From an uncultured Nocardioides sp. (GTDB lineage: Bacteria > Actinomycetota > Actinomycetes > Propionibacteriales > Nocardioidaceae), in contig NZ_CANKYS010000012.1 in the NCBI RefSeq assembly GCF_947488025.1, forward strand, positions 1 through 64,000: a DNA stretch of 64,000 bases, written 5' to 3'. Shown one piece after another: positions 35,670 to 44,328 of the stretch. Each line of letters begins with the position of its first letter. The stretch's first letter is position 1. The translations under genes were made by a program, and so were the position numbers. The notes under the pieces were generated by a model, which saw only the letters and a list, made by a program, of their open reading frames with translations, was not told the origin of the DNA and made no database searches.

Positions 35670-36515
35670 ATGACCGTTCCCCGCATCCAGCTCCATGACG
35701 GCACGTCCATCCCGCAGCTCGGCTTCGGCGTGTTCCAGATCGACCCCGCCGACACCGCGGAGGCGGTGGCCCGGGCCCTCGAGGTCGGCTACCGCCACAT
35801 CGACACCGCCGAGATGTACGGCAACGAGAAGGAGGTCGGTGAGGCGCTGACGGCCTCCGGGCTCGCGCGCGACGACGTCTACGTGACCTCCAAGCTCAAC
35901 AACGGCTTCCACGAGCCGGCCGAGGCCGAGCGCGCCTTCGAGAGGACCCTGACCGACCTCGGCCTCGACCGCATCGACCTGTTCCTCATCCACTGGCCGC
36001 TGCCGACGCGCTACGACGGCGACTTCGTCTCGACCTGGCGCACGATGGCGTCCTTCGTCGAGGACGGCCGTGCCGCGTCGGTGGGCGTCTCCAACTTCCA
36101 GCCCGCCCACCTGAAGCGGCTCGTCGACGAGACCGGCGTCGTGCCGGTCATCAACCAGGTCGAGGTGCACCCCTACTTCACCAACGAGGCGGTGCGCGCG
36201 GCCAACGCCGAGCACGGTGTCGCCACCGAGGCGTGGTCCCCGATCGCCAAGGGCACGGTGCTCGACGAGCAGGTGCTCACCGAGATCGCCGAGGCCAAGG
36301 GCCGCTCCACCGCGCAGGTCACGCTGCGCTGGCACGTCGAGCGGGGCGACATCGTCTTCCCCAAGTCGGTGAACCCCGTCCGGATGAAGGAGAACTTCGA
36401 GATCTTCGACTTCTCGCTCACCGACGACGAGGTGGCGCGCATCTCCGGTCTCGACCGTGGCGAGGACGGCCGCACCGGCCCGAACCCCGACACGTTCGAC
36501 TACATCCCCGACTGA
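35670..36515 (+). CDS. Aldo/keto reductase
   Basis: A 281-residue NADPH-dependent oxidoreductase of the AKR5-like (2,5-diketo-D-gluconate reductase-type) branch. The catalytic tetrad is visible: Asp and Tyr in GYRHIDTAEMYGNE, Lys in VYVTSKLNN, and His in LFLIHWPLP. VGVSNFQPAHL and the NADP-binding FPKSVNPVRMKENFEIFDF confirm the family. It would reduce aldehydes or keto-sugars. ATG at 35670 is chosen; residues encoded upstream overlap the previous gene's end region. An 11-bp-stem terminator follows at 36541-36567. Confidence 0.92.
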   Translation: MTVPRIQLHDGTSIPQLGFGVFQIDPADTAEAVARALEVGYRHIDTAEMYGNEKEVGEALTASGLARDDVYVTSKLNNGFHEPAEAERAFERTLTDLGLDRIDLFLIHWPLPTRYDGDFVSTWRTMASFVEDGRAASVGVSNFQPAHLKRLVDETGVVPVINQVEVHPYFTNEAVRAANAEHGVATEAWSPIAKGTVLDEQVLTEIAEAKGRSTAQVTLRWHVERGDIVFPKSVNPVRMKENFEIFDFSLTDDEVARISGLDRGEDGRTGPNPDTFDYIPD

Positions 36516-36540
36516 CCGCGCCGCACCTCTGCAGCGAGGA

Positions 36541-36567
36541 GGCCCGACCCCGCCCCGGGGTCGGGCC
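36541..36567 (+). terminator. Terminator of the aldo/keto reductase gene
   Basis: GGCCCGACCCC (36541-36551) pairs perfectly with 36557-36567 around GCCCC, 25 bp past the stop; TTC follows. Confidence 0.8.
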
Positions 36568-36586
36568 TTCGCCGCGTCCGGTGCGA

Positions 36587-36669
36587 GCACCATGCAGGCA
36601 GTTCGCCCGGCTCCTCGCGACCCTGAGCGTGGCGACCGGCCCGCCGCTCGCGAACTGCCTTCATGGTGC
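36587..36669. repeat. 20-bp inverted repeat with 43-bp spacer
   Basis: The 20-nt arm at 36587-36606 (GCACCATG..GTTCGC) is complementary to 36650-36669 with one mismatch. The 43-nt spacer is itself GC-rich with short internal complementarity. It lies between the reductase terminator and the acyltransferase start, where neither gene needs another terminator. It could be a small mobile repeat or a structured leader of the acyltransferase transcript. Confidence 0.7.
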
Positions 36670-36736
36670 CGTCGGATCGTCGACCTGAGTGCTCATACGC
36701 ACGCGCGGCACGACCTCGGCGCCCCACACTCGCCCC

Positions 36737-37504
36737 ATGGACCCCAGCACCTGGCAGCGCCCGGGCCTCCGCGCCGCCCTCCTCTACGCCGTCGCCGCCG
36801 GCCTCCTCGGCAGCCTCGTCTCCGTGGTCAGCCGCCTCGAGCTCACCCGCCGCGCGGTTCCGACCGCCCAGCTCCCGGACGGGCCGCTCATCGTCGTCGC
36901 CAACCACACCAGCTTCGCCGACGGCATCCTGCTGGCCCTCGTCGGTCGCCGCCTGGGTCGCTCGCTCCGGTTGATGGCGACCGGCGGGGTCTTCCGCTCG
37001 GCCCTCGTGGGTCCGGTCGTACGCCGCCTCGGTTTCATCCCCGTCCTCCGCGGCACCGACGCGGCCGCCGGTTCGCTCGACGCCGCGGCCACCGCTCTTG
37101 CGGCCGGCGAGGCGGTCGGGCTCTTCCCGGAAGGCCGGATCACCCGCCATCCGCAGCACTGGCCCGAGCGCTCGAAGACCGGCGCCGTCCGCCTCGCGCT
37201 CCGCTCGGGCGCGCCGGTCGTCCCGGTGGCACTGGTCGGCGCCCAGCAGGTGGTCGGCAAGACAGGCATCATCGCCCGGCTGCTGCGCAACACCGTCCTG
37301 CGCCCGCGGGTGCGCGTCGCGGTCGGCGAGCCCATCGACGTACGCCGTCTGGCGGGCGTCACCGACGACCACCCGGTCGACGAGGCGACCGTCCGCCGGG
37401 TGGCCGACGAGGTGATGACCGCGCTGGTGTCGCAGGTCGCCGAGCTGCGCGGGGTGCCGGCGCCGCACCCGGCCGGCGTACCGGCCGAGGAGCTCAGTGC
37501 GTGA
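36737..37504 (+). CDS. 1-acyl-sn-glycerol-3-phosphate acyltransferase family protein
   Basis: A 255-residue PlsC-type acyltransferase that transfers an acyl chain to a lysophospholipid or other alcohol at the membrane. The catalytic HxxxxD is NHTSFAD, preceded by a hydrophobic N-terminal helix (AALLYAVAAGLLGSLVSVVS). The phosphate-binding EGR motif is in FPEGRITRHPQHWPERSKTG, and VVPVALVGAQQV is the fourth block. ATG at 36737 begins a compact N-terminus; the frame extends 16 residues further with no family match. It converges with a small basic protein gene 16 bp away. Confidence 0.87.
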   Translation: MDPSTWQRPGLRAALLYAVAAGLLGSLVSVVSRLELTRRAVPTAQLPDGPLIVVANHTSFADGILLALVGRRLGRSLRLMATGGVFRSALVGPVVRRLGFIPVLRGTDAAAGSLDAAATALAAGEAVGLFPEGRITRHPQHWPERSKTGAVRLALRSGAPVVPVALVGAQQVVGKTGIIARLLRNTVLRPRVRVAVGEPIDVRRLAGVTDDHPVDEATVRRVADEVMTALVSQVAELRGVPAPHPAGVPAEELSA

Positions 37505-37520
37505 CCCCAGGGGCTGGAGG

Positions 37521-37790
37521 TCAGGAGTAGCGGTGGCTCTTGGCCGCGTGGCCTGCCTCGCGGGTGCAGGTGCGCCCGCTCATGTTGCGGTGGCCGCACA
37601 GCTCCTCGGTCGCCGACTGCTCGGACTCGACCTTCGTCGGCGCTGCCGTCCTGGTTGCCTTCTTCGCAGCCGGGGCCGGCGGGGCGACGGGCGCCGCCGC
37701 CTTGGCTCGGGCCGGGGCCGAGCCCGCGCGCTTCTGGGCCTCGGCGTACTTCGCCTCACGCATGGCACGCAGGTTGTCCATCTTGCTCAT
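37521..37790 (-). CDS. Small basic protein with Cys/His C-terminus
   Basis: An 89-residue protein of unknown function. The first 25 residues are charged and helical (MSKMDNLRAMREAKYAEAQK), the middle is Ala/Pro/Lys-rich and probably disordered, and the last 25 residues hold CGHRNMSGRTCTREAGHAAKSH, a Cys-His pattern that could bind a metal ion. The basic middle resembles actinobacterial nucleic-acid-binding tails, but no family is recognised. ATG at 37790 is the only good start. It converges on the acyltransferase gene. Confidence 0.6.
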   Translation of the reverse strand: MSKMDNLRAMREAKYAEAQKRAGSAPARAKAAAPVAPPAPAAKKATRTAAPTKVESEQSATEELCGHRNMSGRTCTREAGHAAKSHRYS

Positions 37791-37873
37791 CGTTCGATCA
37801 CGCCCTGACCCTACGTGGCCGCGCCGACAGGGGACGTACTCAGCCGTCGAGCCCTGCTGCTGCGGCGCCGGCC

Positions 37874-37907
37874 GGTAGTCCAGTGGACAGTGGCTGCCCC
37901 AGGCGGG
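37874..37907. repeat. Dispersed element abutting the hspR stop
   Basis: GGTAGTCCAGTGG, AGTGGCTGC and CCAGGCGG occur in the same order and nearly the same spacing at 58261-58293, next to the hutI stop. Here the element ends directly against the hspR stop codon; the complementary right arm seen at 58308-58321 is missing. Confidence 0.6.
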
Positions 37908-38321
37908 CTAGCGCGAACGACGCCAGACGACGAGGGACTGCCCGACGGACTGGTGCAGCACCGGCAGCTTGTTGGTCGGCTGGACGGCGGCCCGGGCGGC
38001 CAGGCCGGCGCGCAGCGCCTCGAGCTCGGCCATCAGCTCCTCGTTGCGGGCGCGAAGGGCGTCGACCTGCAGCTCGAGGTCCATGATCCGCCGCACCCCC
38101 TCGATGCCGATGCCGGCACTGGTGAGGTCGGCGATCTCGCGCAGGCGCTCGATGTCGCGGTGGGAGTAGCGGCGACCGCCGCCGCCCGTGCGGCCCGGCT
38201 GGATGAGCCCCATCCGCTCGTAGGCACGCAGCGTCTGCGGGTGCAGGCCGGTCAGCTCCGCGGCGACCGAGATGACGTAGACCGCGGCGTCGGGGGACGG
38301 TGGCCGGAACATCCCGCTCAT
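37908..38321 (-). CDS. hspR: Heat-shock repressor HspR (MerR family)
   Basis: A 137-residue MerR-family repressor that binds HAIR sequences and uses DnaK as co-repressor, holding down heat-shock genes in actinobacteria. The N-terminal helix-turn-helix is VYVISVAAELTGLHPQTLRA, followed by YERMGLIQPGRT and GGGRRYSHRDIERLREIADL. A C-terminal coiled-coil (IMDLELQVDALRARNEELM) and a basic tail complete it. Start ATG overlaps the dnaJ stop (TAATG), giving coupled translation. Two HAIR sites are in this window: before dnaK (42199-42219) and before clpB (25120-25140), so it autoregulates its operon. Confidence 0.95.
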   Translation of the reverse strand: MSGMFRPPSPDAAVYVISVAAELTGLHPQTLRAYERMGLIQPGRTGGGGRRYSHRDIERLREIADLTSAGIGIEGVRRIMDLELQVDALRARNEELMAELEALRAGLAARAAVQPTNKLPVLHQSVGQSLVVWRRSR

Positions 38322-39508
38322 TACTCAAACAGTCCTGCGCGGAGGGGCTTGCCGGCGGTGGCCGCCCGGTAGGCCTCCAGGGCCTCGCGGGCGGTCGGGT
38401 CGAGGTGGGCCGGGACCTGCACCTCGACCGTGGCGAGCAGGTCACCCTTGCTGCCGTCGCGCTTGGTGGCACCCTTGCCGCGGACCCGGAAGGTGCGGCC
38501 GTTGGGGGTGCCCGGCGGCAGCTTGAGGGTCACCGGCGCACCGCCGAGCGTCGGGATCTTCACCTCGCCGCCGAGCGCCGCCTCGTCGAAGGAGACGGGC
38601 ACGTCGATGGTGAGGTTGTCGTCCTTGCGACCGAACACCCGGTGCGGGGTGACCTTGACCTTGACGAAGAGGTCACCGGCCGGGCCGCCGTTGTCGCCGG
38701 GCGCACCCTTGCCCTTCAGCCGGATCCTCGCGCCGTCCTTCACCCCGGCCGGGATCCGGGCCTGGATGGTGCGCGCCGAGGTGCCGCGGCCGCTGCCGTG
38801 GCAGGTCGGGCAGGCCTCGTCGTACACGAGCTGTCGACCGCCACACCGCGGGCACGTCTCGTTGATGGAGAACGCTCCGCCGGTGCCCGCCACGATGAAG
38901 CCGGCGCCCTCACACTCGGGGCAGATGTGCGGACGGGTGCCGGGCTTGCCGCCGGTGCCCTGGCAGGTCGGGCAGGCGGCGTCGGACGTCAGCCGCAGCG
39001 ATACCGTCACGCCGTCGAGGGCGTCGGTGAACCCGATGGTCGCCGTGCTCTCGACGTCGGCGCCGCGACGCGGCCGGGCCTGCTGCTGGGTACGCCCTCG
39101 CGGGGCGCCGCCGAAGAGGTCGCCGAACATGTCGCCGAGTCCGCCACCGGCGGCGCCGCGGTCGCGCAGCAGGTCGTCGAGGTTGAACCCGCCGCCGCCG
39201 AAGCCACCGCCGGCGCCACCGACGCCGCCGCCCATCCCGGGGCCGAAGCCGCCCCGGGCCTGCAGCGAGCGGAACTCGTCGTACTTCTTGCGCTTCGCCT
39301 CGTCGCCCACGACGTCGTAGGCCTCGGCGACGGCCTTGAACCTGTCGTGCTTGGCGTCGTCACCGGGGTTGGAGTCGGGGTGGTTCGCCCGGGCCAGCTT
39401 GCGGTAGGCCTTCTTGATGTCGGCCGCGCTGGCGTCCTTCTGGACGCCGAGGACCTGGTAGAAGTCCTTCGTCGCCCAGTCGTTGCGGAAGCCTTCAGTC
39501 TCAGCCAT
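38321..39508 (-). CDS. dnaJ: Chaperone protein DnaJ
   Basis: A 395-residue type I Hsp40 that delivers substrates to DnaK and stimulates its ATPase. The J-domain begins DFYQVLGVQKDASAADIKKA and holds the HPD triad in ARANHPDSNPGD. A Gly/Phe-rich region follows (about 95-135). The zinc domain shows four CxxCxGxG-type repeats, CPTCQGTGGK, CPECEGAGF, CPRCGGRQ and CPTCHGSGRG; the third is altered after CGG. The C-terminal substrate domains end in DPTAREALEAY. GAGAGGGGGTTCCCCC lies just before the ATG. It is the third gene of dnaK-grpE-dnaJ-hspR. Confidence 0.97.
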   Translation of the reverse strand: MAETEGFRNDWATKDFYQVLGVQKDASAADIKKAYRKLARANHPDSNPGDDAKHDRFKAVAEAYDVVGDEAKRKKYDEFRSLQARGGFGPGMGGGVGGAGGGFGGGGFNLDDLLRDRGAAGGGLGDMFGDLFGGAPRGRTQQQARPRRGADVESTATIGFTDALDGVTVSLRLTSDAACPTCQGTGGKPGTRPHICPECEGAGFIVAGTGGAFSINETCPRCGGRQLVYDEACPTCHGSGRGTSARTIQARIPAGVKDGARIRLKGKGAPGDNGGPAGDLFVKVKVTPHRVFGRKDDNLTIDVPVSFDEAALGGEVKIPTLGGAPVTLKLPPGTPNGRTFRVRGKGATKRDGSKGDLLATVEVQVPAHLDPTAREALEAYRAATAGKPLRAGLFE

Positions 39509-39552
39509 GGGGGAACCCCCTCTCCGTCTGCTCGGTCATCGAACGGGTGTGC

Positions 39553-40229
39553 TCAGGCGTCGGCCGGGTCGACCACGAGCACCTGGGCGGCGCGCACGAC
39601 GCGGTCGCCCATGCGGTAGCCGCCCTTGGCGACGTGCTTGACCGTCGTCACCTGGACCTCGGGGTCGGTGCCGAGGTGGCTCAGCGCCTCGTGGAACGTC
39701 GGGTCGAACGCGTCGCCCGGCTCGCCGAAGCGGACCAGGCCGGCGCTCGCGACCACGCGCTCGAGCTGGTCGGCGACGGCCTTGAAGCCGCCGTCGAGCT
39801 CGCCGTGCTCCCTGGCCCGGTCGATGGTGTCGAGCACCTCGACGACCGGGGCGAGCGCCTTGTAGGCCGCGGTCTCCGCGACCAGCTGCCGGTCGCGGTC
39901 GACCCGCTTGCGGTAGTTGGCGTACTCGGCGGAGAGACGCTGCAGGTCGTTGGTCAGGTCGGCCAGCGAACCCTTCATGGCAGCGAGCTCGTCCTCCTCG
40001 GTGTCGACGTCGGTGTCACCGGAGCCCAGGTCGGGGCGCTCCTCGGCGGTGCCGGGCGCGTCGCCGGCGACGGCGTCACCGGCGACCTGCTCCTCGACCT
40101 CGGTCTCGTTGGCCATCTCGCCGGCGGCGTCACCGAAGCCGGAGCCCCCCGGAGGGGGAGCCACGGTGGGCTCCCCCTCCGGCAGGTCGGTCGCCTCGGC
40201 GCCCGCGGCGGGGTCGACGGGGCGATCGG

Positions 40230-40233
<4 letters not shown>
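39553..40233 (-). CDS. grpE: Nucleotide exchange factor GrpE
   Basis: A 226-residue exchange factor that releases ADP from DnaK. The N-terminal 85 residues are acidic and low complexity. A long coiled-coil follows (LADLTNDLQRLSAEYANYRK), then the beta-domain with GDAFDPTFHEALSHLGTD and KGGYRMGDRVVRAAQVLV, all family-typical. The GTG start overlaps the dnaK stop by 4 nt (GTGA), so the two are translationally coupled. It is longer than the E. coli protein mainly through the acidic head. Confidence 0.95.
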
Positions 40234-42110
<1,877 letters not shown>

Positions 42111-42198
42111 GGTGTGTTCCTCCTGCTGCGTATCTGCTGCGTATGGATGACGTGAGTCTGCTGCCATCCTGCCGCGCTTCGGCGGAGGAGGCAAAACA

Positions 42199-42219
42199 GT
42201 TGAGCCGATCCGGCTCAAG
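42199..42219 (-). promoter_or_regulatory. HAIR operator (HspR site) upstream of dnaK
   Basis: On the plus strand GTTGAGC-N7-GCTCAAG; on the coding strand CTTGAGC-N7-GCTCAAC, a near-consensus HAIR with the 7-nt spacer. It lies 88 bp before the dnaK start. The TTGAGC half may double as a -35 element. Confidence 0.9.
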
Positions 42220-42297
42220 TCTGTTCATGGGTTACAACGCAGGTACGCCGCCAGTGTTCCCGATCCGGACAGAAATCTTCCGTGACCCGGCTCCGCC

Positions 42298-42303
42298 TAG
42301 CCT
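42298..42303 (+). promoter_or_regulatory. -10 element of leaderless promoter (TAGCCT)
   Basis: TAGCCT lies 6 nt before the ATG at 42310. Confidence 0.55.
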
Positions 42304-42309
42304 TGCGGC

Positions 42310-42600
42310 ATGATCCGCCACACCGTCGCGTTCCGGCTCCACCACGCCCCCGGCTCCCCGGAGGAGGCCGACTTCCTGGCCGCCGGCCGGGCGCTGGCCG
42401 ACATCCCCGGCGTCACGGCGTACGAGCAGCTGCGCCAGACCAGCCCGAAGAACGACTTCGCCTTCGGCTTCTCGATGGAGTTCGCCGACCAGGCGGCGTA
42501 CGACGGCTACAACGAGCACCCCGTGCACACGGCCTTCGTCGCCGAGCGCTGGGTGCCGGAGGTCGCCGACTTCCTGGAGATCGACTACACGCCGCTCTGA
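42310..42600 (+). CDS. Dabb family (stress-response A/B barrel) protein
   Basis: A 96-residue single-domain dimeric alpha+beta barrel protein (Dabb, PF07876). MIRHTVAFRLHHAPGSPEEA, SPKNDFAFGFSMEF and YNEHPVHTAFVAERW are the family's strand-helix pattern, with the conserved H-P pair. Family members range from stress-induced proteins to small cyclases; function here is unknown. It is divergent from dnaK, but the HAIR operator is 91 bp away and the gene has its own TAGCCT box, so co-regulation is uncertain. Confidence 0.88.
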   Translation: MIRHTVAFRLHHAPGSPEEADFLAAGRALADIPGVTAYEQLRQTSPKNDFAFGFSMEFADQAAYDGYNEHPVHTAFVAERWVPEVADFLEIDYTPL

Positions 42601-42625
42601 TCCCTCTGCGAGACGGGACGGCGAC

Positions 42626-43426
42626 TCAGCGGGACCAGACGTACGGCGTCGTCGTGGTCACGGCCTCCAAGCCGGAGCGCTCGAGGATCGGGCGGGACAT
42701 GTCGGTGCAGTCGGAGTGGATGAACCGGATCCCGCGTGCCACCGCGGAGCGGGCTCGGGCAGCGACGAGCGCGCGGTAGATGCCCCGGCCGCGGTAGTCC
42801 GGCAGCGTGGAGCCGCCCCAGATGCCGGCGAACTCGGTGCCCTCGACCGGGGTGAGCCGACCGCCGCAGACCACCCGGTCGCCGACCTCGGCGACCCAGA
42901 ACTCCGAGCCGCCCGACTCGAGCTCGGCCAGTGACGACGCCACCGAGGGTCCGCGCCCGGTGCCGAAGACCGACTCCTGGGCGTCGAGCATCCGCGTGAG
43001 GTCGTCGACGGCCGTCGGACCCGGCTCGAGACGGCGTACGACGACGGGGCCCTCGGGCGTCTCGGCGAGGGGTGCGTTGACGGCGAGGCGGGAGGCCTCC
43101 CCGATCATCACGGTCTCGCGCGGCTCGGCGACGAACCCGTGCGCGACGAGCCGGTCGCCGAGGTCGGCGGGCAGGTCGTGCCCGCGCGACTTCCACTCGA
43201 AGGACGCGACGTCCGTGTCGTCGCGGAAGTGCGCGACGGTCCGCTCGACCAGCGCGTCGAGCGCCTCGCCCTCGGCGCCGCCCAGGTCGCGGTAGGACAC
43301 GAACCCGCCGTGGTCGAAGACCGCCCACAGGAGCGGCCCCTCGCGCACCACCTCGTGGGCCCGCGCCATCTCGGCGTCGGTGCGCAGCTGCTCGTCGTAG
43401 GCCGCCAGGAGGGCGTCGGTCGTCAT
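42626..43426 (-). CDS. GNAT family N-acetyltransferase
   Basis: A 266-residue acetyltransferase. An N-terminal domain of about 125 residues (VVREGPLLWAVFDHGGFVS, ASFEWKSRGHDLPADL) precedes the GNAT core. WVAEVGDRVVCGGRLTPVEG and AGIWGGSTLPDYRGRGIYRA give the beta-4 strand and acetyl-CoA P-loop (R-G-R-G), and the core ends with PILERSGLEAVTTTTPYVW. Substrate is unknown. ATG at 43426 is chosen because TAGGCT lies 7 nt upstream; the frame extends 44 residues further without a family match. Confidence 0.88.
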   Translation of the reverse strand: MTTDALLAAYDEQLRTDAEMARAHEVVREGPLLWAVFDHGGFVSYRDLGGAEGEALDALVERTVAHFRDDTDVASFEWKSRGHDLPADLGDRLVAHGFVAEPRETVMIGEASRLAVNAPLAETPEGPVVVRRLEPGPTAVDDLTRMLDAQESVFGTGRGPSVASSLAELESGGSEFWVAEVGDRVVCGGRLTPVEGTEFAGIWGGSTLPDYRGRGIYRALVAARARSAVARGIRFIHSDCTDMSRPILERSGLEAVTTTTPYVWSR

Positions 43427-43433
43427 GGGCGGC

Positions 43434-43439
43434 AGCCTA
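43434..43439 (-). promoter_or_regulatory. -10 element of leaderless promoter (TAGGCT)
   Basis: On the minus strand TAGGCT, 7 nt before the GNAT ATG at 43426. Confidence 0.6.
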
Positions 43440-43511
43440 GGTCCCGAAGTCAGGGGAATCTCAGGGGTTTTCGCCTGCGCGGAACCGCCTGGAGGACGCA
43501 CACTTGTCCAC

Positions 43512-44222
43512 GTGCTCCATCGGGGGAACCTGCGCCGGGTCGTCGGCGCCTCGACCATCGCGCTGCTGATCGCTGCCCTGATGGCGTTCTACCTCGCCGA
43601 CATCGCCGACGCCGGCCCGACCCGCTGCCAGCAGCACCGCCTCGACGCGCGCGAGCGCGCCGCGGTCGTGACCGGTGAGGGACAGCGGGTGCTGGTGATC
43701 GGCGACTCGTGGTCGGTCGGGCTCGGCCAGGACGACCTGTCCCGCTCCTGGGCCGCGCGGCTCCCGGGCGAGGTGCACGTGCGCGGGTTCTCCGGGTCGG
43801 GCTTCAGCGCCGGCGCCAGCGGCTGCGGCCGGGTGTCGTTCCACGACCGCGCGCCGACCGCGGTCGGCGTACGTCCACGGCTCGTGGTGGTCGAGGGCGG
43901 GCTCAACGACTTCGACCAGCCCGTCCGGGCCATCGACCGCGGCTTCCGCAACCTGATGGCCGACCTCGCCGGCCAGCACGTGGTGATCGTCGGGCCCGCG
44001 ACCGCGCCGCTCCGGGCCCGCGCGGTGCCGCGCGTCGACGACCGGCTCGCGGTGCTCGCCGACCGCTACGGCGTGCCCTACGTGCGCACGAGCGACCTCG
44101 ACCTCGACTACCTCGACGACCGCCTCCACCTCACCGAGGACGGCCACCGCGAGTTCGGTGACGCCGTGGCCGAGCGCCTCGCCGGCGTGACGCCGACGCG
44201 ACCGGTCCTGGTCGCCCACTGA
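43512..44222 (+). CDS. SGNH/GDSL hydrolase, membrane-anchored
   Basis: A 236-residue esterase-type hydrolase. One N-terminal helix (VVGASTIALLIAALMAFYLA, about 10-29) anchors or exports it. Block I VLVIGDSWSVG places the nucleophile at Ser66, block II is HVRGFSGSGFS, block III VVEGGLNDF (GxND), and block V DDRLHLTEDGH supplies Asp and His. Such enzymes deacylate polysaccharides or lipids; substrate is unknown. GTG at 43512 is chosen because the first 29 codons of the longer frame are charged and unlike a signal. It converges on the M3 peptidase gene. Confidence 0.85.
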   Translation: MLHRGNLRRVVGASTIALLIAALMAFYLADIADAGPTRCQQHRLDARERAAVVTGEGQRVLVIGDSWSVGLGQDDLSRSWAARLPGEVHVRGFSGSGFSAGASGCGRVSFHDRAPTAVGVRPRLVVVEGGLNDFDQPVRAIDRGFRNLMADLAGQHVVIVGPATAPLRARAVPRVDDRLAVLADRYGVPYVRTSDLDLDYLDDRLHLTEDGHREFGDAVAERLAGVTPTRPVLVAH

Positions 44223-44239
44223 ACCGCTCGCACCACCAG

Positions 44240-44279
44240 GTGCGCGCAGTCTGAATTGACGTCAAGTCAGATCGCGCAC
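44240..44279. terminator. Imperfect dyad between convergent genes
   Basis: The 10-bp palindrome TTGACGTCAA at the centre (44256-44265) extends outward through CTGA/TCAG and GTGCGCG/CGCGCAC with one mismatch and a bulge. It lies 17 bp past the SGNH stop and 50 bp before the peptidase stop, so it probably terminates both transcripts. Confidence 0.6.
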
Positions 44280-44328
44280 GGGGTGCGTGCGGCCCGTCAA
44301 CACCGTGGGGCCCGGTCCTGCCGATCGC

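Noticed and set aside
35076..36593. 505-residue minus-strand frame opposite the pentapeptide and reductase genes
   Set aside because: It is the antisense shadow of two well-supported plus-strand genes with no motif of its own.
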